Part shown: positions 16,438 to 24,373 of the stretch, in pieces
How the letters are laid out: every line of letters starts with the position of its first letter
How positions within the stretch are numbered: the first letter of the stretch is position 1
Origin: Corallococcus carmarthensis
GTDB taxonomy: Bacteria > Myxococcota > Myxococcia > Myxococcales > Myxococcaceae
DNA length: 64,000 nt
NCBI RefSeq assembly: GCF_003611695.1
Contig: NZ_RAWE01000001.1
Span: 1 to 64,000, forward strand
Reading direction: 5' to 3'
Position numbers and translations under genes: made by a program
The notes under the pieces: model-generated
The model's database searches: none
The model's input: the letters and a program-made list of their open reading frames with translations, nothing else
Told to the model about the DNA's origin: nothing

Positions 16438-18285
16438 CTAGGAATACATCGCCGCCCTGGTTCCCTCGGCGAGGAAGTAGGCGCTGTTCACGAGCGCCAG
16501 ATGGCTGAACGCCTGCGGGAAGTTGCCAATCATCCTGCGCTGGCCGGGCAGGTACTCCTCGGCGAGCAGGCCCACGTCGTTGCAGAGCCCCACCAGCTTC
16601 TCGAAGAGCTTCCGCGCGTCCTCGGTCCGCCCCAGGAGGTGGTACGTGTTCGCGAGCCAGAAGGAGCACGCGAGGAAGGCGCCCTCCTCACCGGAGAGGC
16701 CGTCCACGCTCGCCTCCGTCCGGTAGCGCAGCACCAGCCCTTCCGGCATCAGCTCCTCCTCGATGGCCCGCACCGTCCCGGCGATGCGGGGGTCCTCCGG
16801 CGGGAGGAACCCGCTGAGCGGGATGAAGAGCAGGCTCGCGTCCACGCCCTTCGAGCCGTAGTACTGCGTGAACGTCCCCCGCTGGGCGTCGTAGCCCTTG
16901 CTGCACACCTCGTCGTGGATGGTCTGCCGCAGCTTCACCCACGGCGCCTTGTCCTCCTTCAGGCCGTACTTGTCGATGGCGCGCACCCAGCAATCGATGA
17001 CGATCCACGCCGACACCTTGGAGGCGGTGAACGAGTGCGTCGGGCCGCGCATCTCCCAGATGCCGTGGTCCGGCTCGGTCCAGACCTCCGACACGCGGGT
17101 CGCGAGGGTCTTGAGCGCCTTCTGTCCGCGATCCGCCAGCTTGCCCGCCAGCTCCGCATGGATGTAGAGGACCGCGGCGAACTCGCCGAGGACATCGAGC
17201 TGGAACTGTGAATAGGCCCCGTTGCCGATCCTCACGGGCCGGGCCCCTTCGTAGCCTTTCAGCCAGTCCAGCGTGACCTCGGTGAGGCGGCGCTCGCCCC
17301 GGATGCCATACATGATCTGGAGCTGGCCCGGCGCGCCACCAATGGCGTGCTCCAGCCAATTGCCGAACGCTCCCGCTTCGTTCAGCAGGTTGGCGCGCAT
17401 GAGCGCGTTCAGCGTGAGGACCGAGTCGCGGATCCAGCAGAACCGGTAGTCCCAGTTGCGCTCACCGCCCGGGGTCTCCGGAAGGCCGAACGTGGGCGCG
17501 GCGACCAGCGCTCCCGACGGTTGGTAGCTGCACGCCTTGAGGGTGAGCAGGGAGCGGACGACCACGTCATCGTAGTGGGGGGGCAGGTGCAGCTGCGAGG
17601 CCCAGTCCTCCCAATACGTCTGCGTCTCACTCAGGGCGGTCTCCGGATCGAGCGCCGCGGGGGCGTCATCGTAGGGCCGGGCCCAGGAGAGCACGAAGGG
17701 GATCCGCTGGCCGGCCTTCACCGTGAACTCCGACTCGAAGGGAGGCGGCTCCTTGCCGGTGCCGCCTCGGAAGAACACCGCATCCGGACCGGCGATGGCG
17801 GTGGAGGCTCCGTCCCTCCTGCTGATGAGGGGGACGGTGTAGCCGTTGGCGAACCGGGGGCGCATCTCGGAGCGCATCGCCACCGTGCCACGGACGCCCT
17901 CCACCCAGCGCACCAGGTGGGGGTTTCCCTTCCGGATGGGCATGAAGTCCACGACGCGCACCGTGCCGTCATCCGTCACGAACTCCGTTTCCAGGATGAG
18001 GGTCTTGCCACGGTAGCGGCGCCGCACCTCGCGCACGGGTGCCTTCGGCGCGAGCTTCCACCGGCCGTTGTCGGGCGTGCCCAGCAGGGACGTGAAGCAC
18101 GCGTCCGAGTCGAAGTCCGGGAGGCAGAGAAAGTCGATGGAGCCGTCCTTGGCCACGAGCGCGGCCGTGTACAGGTCTCCGAGGAGCGCGTGGTCCTCGA
18201 TGAGCACGCCTGGTTCCGCCCGGGTTTCGCTTCCCCATCCCGTCCTGGGGGCTTCGCTCGTCCGTGCGGTCTCTGTCGAAATCAT
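16438..18285 (-). CDS. glycoside hydrolase family 15 protein (glucoamylase/trehalase-like)
   Basis: A 615-residue intracellular enzyme without signal peptide. The N-terminal half (about residues 25-260) is the trehalase-like beta-sandwich (LIEDHALLGDLYTAALV, GSIDFLCLPDFDS), the C-terminal half an (alpha/alpha)6 barrel. GH15 hallmarks are NWDYRFCWIRDSV (about 273-285), GAYSQFQLDVLGE near 360, and LLAEEYLPGQRRMIGNFPQA near the C-terminus, which supplies the catalytic base region. Actinobacterial homologues include trehalases and bacterial ones glucoamylases; which alpha-glucoside is cleaved cannot be told. ATG 18285 has AAGAGG about 8 bases upstream. Divergent from the DUF4279-like/MarR operon with about 190 bp of shared upstream DNA. 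Confidence 0.9.
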   Translation of the reverse strand: MISTETARTSEAPRTGWGSETRAEPGVLIEDHALLGDLYTAALVAKDGSIDFLCLPDFDSDACFTSLLGTPDNGRWKLAPKAPVREVRRRYRGKTLILETEFVTDDGTVRVVDFMPIRKGNPHLVRWVEGVRGTVAMRSEMRPRFANGYTVPLISRRDGASTAIAGPDAVFFRGGTGKEPPPFESEFTVKAGQRIPFVLSWARPYDDAPAALDPETALSETQTYWEDWASQLHLPPHYDDVVVRSLLTLKACSYQPSGALVAAPTFGLPETPGGERNWDYRFCWIRDSVLTLNALMRANLLNEAGAFGNWLEHAIGGAPGQLQIMYGIRGERRLTEVTLDWLKGYEGARPVRIGNGAYSQFQLDVLGEFAAVLYIHAELAGKLADRGQKALKTLATRVSEVWTEPDHGIWEMRGPTHSFTASKVSAWIVIDCWVRAIDKYGLKEDKAPWVKLRQTIHDEVCSKGYDAQRGTFTQYYGSKGVDASLLFIPLSGFLPPEDPRIAGTVRAIEEELMPEGLVLRYRTEASVDGLSGEEGAFLACSFWLANTYHLLGRTEDARKLFEKLVGLCNDVGLLAEEYLPGQRRMIGNFPQAFSHLALVNSAYFLAEGTRAAMYS

Positions 18286-18476
18286 GGATTGCCTCTTGGC
18301 CTGCGGTGGGGGGTCCAGAAAAAGGTAGGTCCCGGCACCCTGGATGCAATCGCGAGGGCTGAGGGACCGCGCCGTGGGCGGGCGTCAGGGGAGCGCAGCG
18401 GGCGGGGGCCATCCGGGTCGTGCGCCGGACCTGACAGACTTGCGAAAAGGCCGCCCGTTCGAGGACGGGAACCGCG

Positions 18477-18524
18477 ATGATCCAGGACATGCCGAAGCAG
18501 CAGTGGAACGGAGCGGTGTCATGA
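18477..18524 (+). other. possible 15-codon leader ORF coupled to the next gene
   Basis: ATG 18477 opens a 15-codon frame (MIQDMPKQQWNGAVS) whose TGA overlaps the ATG of the following gene (ATGA at 18521). GAGGACGGG (18461-18469) lies upstream as a possible ribosome site. The exact overlap suggests translational coupling, but the peptide is too short to test for coding bias. Confidence 0.3.
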
Positions 18525-18949
18525 CGGTGGCTGTCCTACGGGCCCAGGCCCCGGAGTTCGACGTGGCGTCCATCCTGGACCGCTTCCCGGACTGCCACCC
18601 CGATGCCGTCTGGCTTCAAGGGGAGCAGCGGCTCCAGGGGAGGCATTCGACCTCTGGCTTCAACCTCACCCTGGTGGAGGATGGCGAGGGCACACTGCAC
18701 GGGCCCGTCGCCGCGGCCCGCAGGCAACTGGAGGTGCTGGCCCCCCTGCTCATGGAGCTGCGGCAGCAGGCCGTCCCCTGTGTCGTGGACTTCGGGCTGT
18801 TCGTCGGCACTTCCCGTCACTTCACCAGCTCCATCCACTTCCCACCCGACGACGTCCGGTGGTTCGCGGACCAGGGAATCGCCCTGGCGGTCTCCGCCTA
18901 CCCGACCGCCGAAGAAGAGTCGGAGGACGGGGCGGGAAGCCTCCAATGA
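18521..18949 (+). CDS. small cytosolic protein, DUF4279-like
   Basis: A 142-residue soluble protein. The layout resembles DUF4279 proteins: an N-terminal segment (VASILDRFPDCHPDAVWLQGE), a central strand with a GFNLTLV segment, a helix (LEVLAPLLMELRQQ) and two strands ending in FTSSIHFPPDDVRWFADQGI. The family has no established reaction and often occurs among immunity-type proteins; the match is by eye and weak. ATG 18521 is preceded by GGAG (18510-18513). The stop overlaps the start of the MarR gene (ATGA at 18946), so the two are co-translated and the regulator may act on this operon. Confidence 0.6.
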   Translation: MTVAVLRAQAPEFDVASILDRFPDCHPDAVWLQGEQRLQGRHSTSGFNLTLVEDGEGTLHGPVAAARRQLEVLAPLLMELRQQAVPCVVDFGLFVGTSRHFTSSIHFPPDDVRWFADQGIALAVSAYPTAEEESEDGAGSLQ

Positions 18950-19404
18950 GCGCCAAGACCGCCCCCGGCTGGGACCCGGAAGCCGCGCCGACCTTCTGGA
19001 TCAACCATGCGTCCCGGTTGTTGATGCGCCACTTCGAGCAGCGGCTGCGTCCGCTGGACTTCGGCATGGCCTGCCTGCCGGTGGTGGTCGCGCTGGAGGA
19101 GCATGGGCCGCTGTTGCAGAAGCAGCTCGCGGAGAACGCGCGCGTCGAGCAGCCCACCATGGCCGCGCTCCTGACGCGAATGGAGCGCGACGGGCTCATC
19201 GAGCGTGAGCCGCATCCGGACGACAAGCGCGCAAGCCAGATTTCCCTCTCCGCGAAGGGCCGGGAGCGCCTGCCCCAGGCGAAGGAACAGCTCACGGAGG
19301 TCGCGGAGCAGGCGACCGCTGGCTTCAGCGAGCGCGAGCGCGCCACGTTCATGGCGCTCTTGCGCCGCGTGGTGGCCAACCTCGAACCTGCGTCCGGGGA
19401 CTGA
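18946..19404 (+). CDS. MarR-family transcriptional regulator
   Basis: A 152-residue winged-helix regulator. The recognition region is LLQKQLAENARVEQPTMAALLTRMERDGLIEREP (about residues 57-90) and the wing is DDKRASQISLSAKGRERL (about 92-109), the standard MarR arrangement; dimerisation helices lie at both ends. MarR proteins usually repress adjacent genes and release DNA on binding phenolic or oxidant ligands. Co-translated with the DUF4279-like gene by an ATGA overlap. Probable targets are its own operon and perhaps the divergent GH15 gene; no palindromic operator was recognised. Confidence 0.9.
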   Translation: MSAKTAPGWDPEAAPTFWINHASRLLMRHFEQRLRPLDFGMACLPVVVALEEHGPLLQKQLAENARVEQPTMAALLTRMERDGLIEREPHPDDKRASQISLSAKGRERLPQAKEQLTEVAEQATAGFSERERATFMALLRRVVANLEPASGD

Positions 19405-19556
19405 GCAATCATTTCCTTGGAGCACAAGGGCGGCTGGCATCGCCAGTTGAGAACCTCTCAGGCCGGGTGGATTCAGGAAGGCAGTCTGGAATTGAGCCGG
19501 TAGGGTGCGCCCCCCTCCGGAGGATTCCCTTCCGGCATGGCTCATGGTGAGGCCTC

Positions 19557-21407
19557 TTGAACCGTCTTCCCTTCCTGATGCGCGCGCTGCGCACCGGTGC
19601 GCTCTGTCTCGTGGGCGCCAGCTCGCTGCTGACCGCCTGTGATTCCAAGGATGATCCACCTCCCACGCCAACCCCGGTGGACACCTCACCGCGCACGCTG
19701 ACGCTGCTCCAGACCAGCGACCTGCACACCAACATCTTCGCGTGGGACTACTTCACCGGGAAGGCGGACGCGAAGCGCGGCCTCGCCAAGGTGGCCACGC
19801 TCGTCAAGCAGGAGCGTGCGAAGAACCCGGACTGCACGCTGCTCGTGGACACCGGTGACACCATCCAGGGCTCGCCGCTCGGCACCTATGCCGCCCTGGT
19901 GGAGAACGCGCCCCAGCACCCCATGGCCACCGCCATGAACGAGCTGGGCTATGCCGCCATGGCCCTGGGCAACCACGAGTTCAACTACGGCCAGCAGGTC
20001 CTCAACAAGTTCAAGAACGAGGTGAACTTCCCCCTCCTGGGCGCCAACGTGCGCAAGACCGAGGACGGCTCCGAGGCCTTCACCCCGTATGTGCTGACCA
20101 CGGTGTGCGGCGTGAAGGTCGGCATCCTCGGCCTGGTGACGCCGGGCGTGGCGACGTGGGAACGCAAGGACAACATCACCGGGCTGCGCTTCGATGATCC
20201 GCTGGAGACCGCGAAGCTCTACGTGCCGAAGATGAAGCAGGCCGGCGCGGACGTGGTGGTGGTGGCCATCCACAGCGGCCCGGACAAGCAGCCGGTGGGC
20301 AGCGCGACCAGCCCCGAGTCGTGGCTCGCGGACTACGCGGATGCCACGAAGTGGACCGACCGGGGCAACCTCCCCGGTGAGAACGAGGCGGTGCAGATCG
20401 CCCAGCAGGTGGCGGACGTGGACGTGCTCCTCACCGGCCATACCCACCAGCCCATCCCGAAGATGCTGCTGAAGAACCAGGACGGCCGCGAGGTCCTCCT
20501 CACGCAGCCCAACCGCTGGGGCAGCCACCTGGCCGACGTGCAGCTCAACGTCACCTGGAACGGCGAGCGCTGGGGCGTGGACGCGCACGACTCACAGCTC
20601 CACGCGGTGGACGACAAGGTGGCGGAGGACGCCACCGTCGCGCAGCTCACGAAGCGCTACCACGACGCCACGGTGGCCTACGTGAACCAGAAGATCGGCA
20701 GCACCACCGCGGCCTTCACGGGCGGCTTCGCCGGACGCTACGTGGACAGCGCCCTGTCGGACCTGCTCAACATCGTGCAGGAAGAGGCCGCGGAAGAGGC
20801 CGGCTTCCCCGTGGACCTGTCCGCGACCGCCCTGTTCTCCAATGACGTCGCGCTGCCGGCGGGGGACGTCACCCTGCGCGACGCCTACAGCGTCTACATC
20901 TACGACAACACGCTGTACGTGATGGAGATCAACGGCTCCATCCTCCGGCGCGCGCTGGAGCTGAACACGAAGTACTTCAAGCAGCTGGACGCGGCCCACC
21001 TGCCCGCGAAGCCCGAGGACGCGAAGGCCACCACGCCCGTCGTCGCGGACTACAACTGGGACCTCTACTCGCGCATCGACTACGGCTACGACCTCACGAA
21101 GCCCGAGGGCTCCCGGCTCACGCACCTGCGCTTCCAGGGCCTGGACGTCCGGGACGACCAGGTCTTCCGCATCGCGGTCAACAACTACCGCGGCGGTGGC
21201 GGCGGTGGGTACAGCATGTTCAAGGAGGGCCGCCTGCTGTGGTCCTCTGCGGACGGGGTGCGTGACTACGTCGCGCGCTACATGCAGGAGCACCAGAACC
21301 TGTCTCCGGACGCGGTGAACACCTGCAACTTCACGCTCGCGCCGGACCTCTACACGCCGTACTTCCAGGCCTCGCTCGGCCCCGCGAAGTGCGCGCCCGT
21401 GAAGTGA
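19557..21407 (+). CDS. 5'-nucleotidase / 2',3'-cyclic-nucleotide phosphodiesterase lipoprotein
   Basis: A 616-residue exported metallophosphoesterase. Lipobox LLTAC with Cys28, then an acidic/proline linker. The N-terminal catalytic domain has all metal motifs: TSDLH (Asp55, His57), DTGDTIQG (Asp101), GNHE (138-141), a histidine in IHSGPD, and GHTH near 294. The C-terminal 5'-nucleotidase domain (about 375-600) has NTLYVMEINGSILRRALE and NNYRGGGGGGYSMF, the nucleobase-binding part. It would release phosphate from extracellular nucleotides at the outer surface or periplasm. The start is TTG at 19557, supported by GTGAGG four bases upstream; ATG 19578 has no ribosome site but would still give a signal peptide. 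Confidence 0.88.
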   Translation: MNRLPFLMRALRTGALCLVGASSLLTACDSKDDPPPTPTPVDTSPRTLTLLQTSDLHTNIFAWDYFTGKADAKRGLAKVATLVKQERAKNPDCTLLVDTGDTIQGSPLGTYAALVENAPQHPMATAMNELGYAAMALGNHEFNYGQQVLNKFKNEVNFPLLGANVRKTEDGSEAFTPYVLTTVCGVKVGILGLVTPGVATWERKDNITGLRFDDPLETAKLYVPKMKQAGADVVVVAIHSGPDKQPVGSATSPESWLADYADATKWTDRGNLPGENEAVQIAQQVADVDVLLTGHTHQPIPKMLLKNQDGREVLLTQPNRWGSHLADVQLNVTWNGERWGVDAHDSQLHAVDDKVAEDATVAQLTKRYHDATVAYVNQKIGSTTAAFTGGFAGRYVDSALSDLLNIVQEEAAEEAGFPVDLSATALFSNDVALPAGDVTLRDAYSVYIYDNTLYVMEINGSILRRALELNTKYFKQLDAAHLPAKPEDAKATTPVVADYNWDLYSRIDYGYDLTKPEGSRLTHLRFQGLDVRDDQVFRIAVNNYRGGGGGGYSMFKEGRLLWSSADGVRDYVARYMQEHQNLSPDAVNTCNFTLAPDLYTPYFQASLGPAKCAPVK

Positions 21408-21424
21408 CGTAGCCACCCGGGGAC

Positions 21425-21469
21425 GCCCGGTGGACAGCCCTCCTCCCCGGAGGGCACGTCCCACCGGGC
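21425..21469. terminator. nested inverted repeats between nucleotidase and aspartase genes
   Basis: An outer 9-bp perfect pair GCCCGGTGG (21425-21433) / CCACCGGGC (21461-21469) encloses an inner 7-bp perfect hairpin GCCCTCC (21437-21443) / GGAGGGC (21449-21455). No T-run follows. It fits a termination or processing structure at the end of the nucleotidase transcript. Confidence 0.45.
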
Positions 21470-21495
21470 CTCCCGCGTTCCTACCTTCCCGGCCG

Positions 21496-22989
21496 ATGGC
21501 CGACCCACGCGCGGAAGAGACGTTCCAGAAGAGCATCCACACGGTGACGCCGAACGGCGCCCCTCCCCGGACGGAGATGGACAGCCTCGGCTCCCGGCGG
21601 ATTCCCGCGGACGCCTACTGGGGCATCAACGTCAGCCGCGCGCTCGACAACTTCGCCATCAGCGGGCGCCCCATCTCCGTGTATCCCGACCTGCTCTACG
21701 GCTACGCCTGCGTGAAGCAGGCCGCCGCGCGTGCGAACGCGGAGCTGGGAGTCCTCGACAGGACGCGGGCCGAGCTCATCGACCATGCCTGCGAGGACAT
21801 CAAGGCCGGCAGGCTGCACGACCAGTTCATCGTGGACGTCATGCAGGGCGGCGCTGGCACCTCCACGAACATGAACTTCAACGAGGTCCTCGCCAACCGG
21901 GGCCTGGAGCTGGCGGGCCATCCCAAGGGCCACTACGAGCACCTGGATCCGAATGACCACGTGAACCGGAGCCAGAGCACGAACGACACCTACCCGACGG
22001 CGCTCAAGGTCGGGTTGATGCTGTCCATCGAGCGGCTGCTCGAGGAGCTCCAGCGCCTGGAGCGCGCGTTCCGCGACAAGGGTCAGGCGTTCGCGGGCAT
22101 CGTGAAGATTGGACGGACGCAGTTGCAGGACGCCGTGCCGATGACGCTCCAACAGGAGTTCGAAGGCTTCGCCGTCACGCTGGCGGAGGAACACGCGAGC
22201 CTGAAGGACGTCAGCCGCCGCCTGGGGGAAATCAACCTGGGGGCGACGGCGATTGGCACCGGCATCGCGGCGGACCCACGCTTCGCGGAGGCCGCCCGCA
22301 GGCACCTGGCGGACATCACCGGGCGCCCCATCGTCACCGCGCCCGACCTGATTGAAGCGACCACCGACGTGGGCGTCTTCATGGAGGTGTCCGGCACCCT
22401 CAAGCGCACCGCGATGAAGCTGTCGAAGATCTGCAACGACCTGCGGCTGCTCGGCTCCGGCCCCCAGGCGGGCTTCAACGAGCTCAACCTCCCGCCCCGG
22501 CAGGCGGGCTCCAGCATCATGCCGGGCAAGGTGAACCCGGTCATTCCGGAGGTCGTGAACGAGGTGGCCTTCGTGGTCGCCGGAGGCGACGTGACGCTGA
22601 CCATGGCCGCCGAAGCGGGGCAGCTCCAGCTCAACGCCTTCGGGCCGGTGATGGCCCACGTGCTGTTCGAAAACCTCAAGTATATGACCGCCGCCATGGC
22701 GACGCTGCGCGTGAACTGCGTGAGGGGCATCACCGCCAACGAGCAGCGGCTCGCGCGCCAGGTGGATTCCTTCGTGGGCGTCATCACCGCCCTCATGCCG
22801 CACATCGGCTATGCCCCGGCGACGCGGCTGGCGAGGGAGGCCCTGGCCACGAACGCCAGCATCGCGGACCTGGTGGTGGCCGCCGGGCTGCTGACGCGCG
22901 AGCAGCTGTCCGAGCTGCTCACTCCGGAGCGGCTGACCCGTGGCCAGGCAATGACGGCCCAGGACGAAGACGAAGAGGGCCCGCGGTAG
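21496..22989 (+). CDS. aspA: aspartate ammonia-lyase (class II fumarase/aspartase family)
   Basis: A 497-residue member of the fumarase/aspartase superfamily; the reaction is L-aspartate to fumarate plus ammonia. Seen: the N-terminal DSLGSRRIPADAYWGI, the MQGGAGTSTNMNFNEV substrate region near residue 118, DHVNRSQSTNDTYPTAL near 154, and the signature loop GSSIMPGKVNP near 337 that carries the catalytic serine. The GGAGTSTNMN and GxDYWG-like start fit aspartase better than fumarase. ATG 21496 is chosen because homology begins shortly after it; an in-frame GTG at 21430 would add a proline-rich leader, and no clear ribosome site is visible for either. Transcribed alone, followed 30 bp later by the DUF2254 gene. 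Confidence 0.88.
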   Translation: MADPRAEETFQKSIHTVTPNGAPPRTEMDSLGSRRIPADAYWGINVSRALDNFAISGRPISVYPDLLYGYACVKQAAARANAELGVLDRTRAELIDHACEDIKAGRLHDQFIVDVMQGGAGTSTNMNFNEVLANRGLELAGHPKGHYEHLDPNDHVNRSQSTNDTYPTALKVGLMLSIERLLEELQRLERAFRDKGQAFAGIVKIGRTQLQDAVPMTLQQEFEGFAVTLAEEHASLKDVSRRLGEINLGATAIGTGIAADPRFAEAARRHLADITGRPIVTAPDLIEATTDVGVFMEVSGTLKRTAMKLSKICNDLRLLGSGPQAGFNELNLPPRQAGSSIMPGKVNPVIPEVVNEVAFVVAGGDVTLTMAAEAGQLQLNAFGPVMAHVLFENLKYMTAAMATLRVNCVRGITANEQRLARQVDSFVGVITALMPHIGYAPATRLAREALATNASIADLVVAAGLLTREQLSELLTPERLTRGQAMTAQDEDEEGPR

Positions 22990-23019
22990 GCGGCCTGTCC
23001 GCCTTCAGCGTGAGTCCGC

Positions 23020-24363
23020 ATGGTCCCCCGCCGCCTGCGCAGGTTCCTCCGTGAGCCCTACTGGCTGCTCCTGGGCGGCCTGATTGTCGTGGGCGGGGCG
23101 CTGGGAATCGCGCTCGCCCGCGTCCAGACGGACGCCGCGCCGGCCCTGTTCGGGCATGCCTGGCCAGGCGACATCGACTACGCCCGCGGCGCACTGGGGG
23201 CGCTGCTCGGGCTGCAGATCACCGTGCTCACCATCGTCCTGTCGCTGAACGCGCCGGTCATCCAGTCCGCGGCGAACCAGTACTCGCCGCGGCTGGTCCC
23301 CATCTACCTGAAGAACGCGCCGCTGCGCCGCGCCATCCCCTTCTTCGTCCTCTCCACCAGCTACATCCTCGCGGCCGTCCGGGAGCTGGGCCTCATCGAG
23401 GACGCGGGAGTGCGGCCCCGGCCGGTCCTCTCGGGGGCCATCGTCCTGGTGCTGGTGGCGCTCCTGCTGCTCATCGTCTTCCTGGCCCGCACGTTCCGCT
23501 TCCTCCGGGTGGAGCGCGTCCTCGGGCTGGTCCAGCATTTGATCGTGTCGGCCACGGAGCGCCGCATCCAGGCCCGCCTGAAGCGGCTGACGCTCGACCC
23601 GTCGGCGCCCCTGCGGCTGCCGGCGGACGCCACCTCGATCCTGGCCGCCTCGTCGGGCTATCTCGCGGAGGTCGACCTCCAGGACCTCACGCGGCGCGCC
23701 CGCGGCTGGGGTGTGCGCGCCCGCGTCTGCATCACCGTGGGCGAGTACATCGACCAGGAGGAGGTCATCGGCTGGGTGGTGGCGGACAAGGGAGGCCCCG
23801 TGGACGCCCACGTGCTCCGCGACCTCGCTGACACGCTGGTCATCACCTCCGCGCGCGAGCCGGACTGCGACCCGTCCCTCGGGCTCCGCATCCTCGTCGA
23901 CGTCGCGAACCGGGCCCTGTCCTCGTCGTCGAACGACTCGTACACGGCGCGGCAGGCGCTCCAGCAGATCCGCTCGGTGATGCGCCGGCTGGCGGCCCTG
24001 CCCCAGGGGGACTGGAACGTCGTCGACCCCGACGGCAGGGCTCGCGTCTCCGTCGTGGCCCTGCGGCTGCGCGACTACCTCTTCCTCGCCGTGGATGGCC
24101 CCCTCCATTACGCGGGGGGCGATCCCGAGGTGTTGGAGGAGGTGCTCCAGATTGCCCTCACCGTGGGCCTGGCCGCGCGCGACGCGCAGGACCGCGCCGC
24201 GGCGCACGCCCTCTTCGCCCGCGTGCTCGCGGACGTCCAGGGCTCCCCGGAAAAGGAGCGCTTCCACCGCCTGCTCACCCAGGCGGAGCGCGTGCGGGCC
24301 ACCTTCCAGGGTGAGCGCCGCACGAGCGTCGAGCGGGGGCGGGCGGATTGGCTGCCGGACTGA
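23020..24363 (+). CDS. DUF2254 family membrane protein
   Basis: A 447-residue predicted membrane protein. Hydrophobic segments lie at about residues 14-34, 58-80, 107-124 and 140-162; the rest is cytosolic. The ITVLTIVLSLNAPVIQSAANQYSPRLVP segment and the helix after it are the conserved core of DUF2254. The soluble C-terminal part contains VCITVGEYIDQEEVIGWV and a SYTARQALQQIRSV-like helix, also typical. No activity is established for the family. Follows the aspartase gene by 30 bp, so may share its transcript. It ends 10 bp from the end of the convergent aminopeptidase gene. Confidence 0.8.
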   Translation: MVPRRLRRFLREPYWLLLGGLIVVGGALGIALARVQTDAAPALFGHAWPGDIDYARGALGALLGLQITVLTIVLSLNAPVIQSAANQYSPRLVPIYLKNAPLRRAIPFFVLSTSYILAAVRELGLIEDAGVRPRPVLSGAIVLVLVALLLLIVFLARTFRFLRVERVLGLVQHLIVSATERRIQARLKRLTLDPSAPLRLPADATSILAASSGYLAEVDLQDLTRRARGWGVRARVCITVGEYIDQEEVIGWVVADKGGPVDAHVLRDLADTLVITSAREPDCDPSLGLRILVDVANRALSSSSNDSYTARQALQQIRSVMRRLAALPQGDWNVVDPDGRARVSVVALRLRDYLFLAVDGPLHYAGGDPEVLEEVLQIALTVGLAARDAQDRAAAHALFARVLADVQGSPEKERFHRLLTQAERVRATFQGERRTSVERGRADWLPD

Positions 24364-24373
24364 AGGGACCGCC

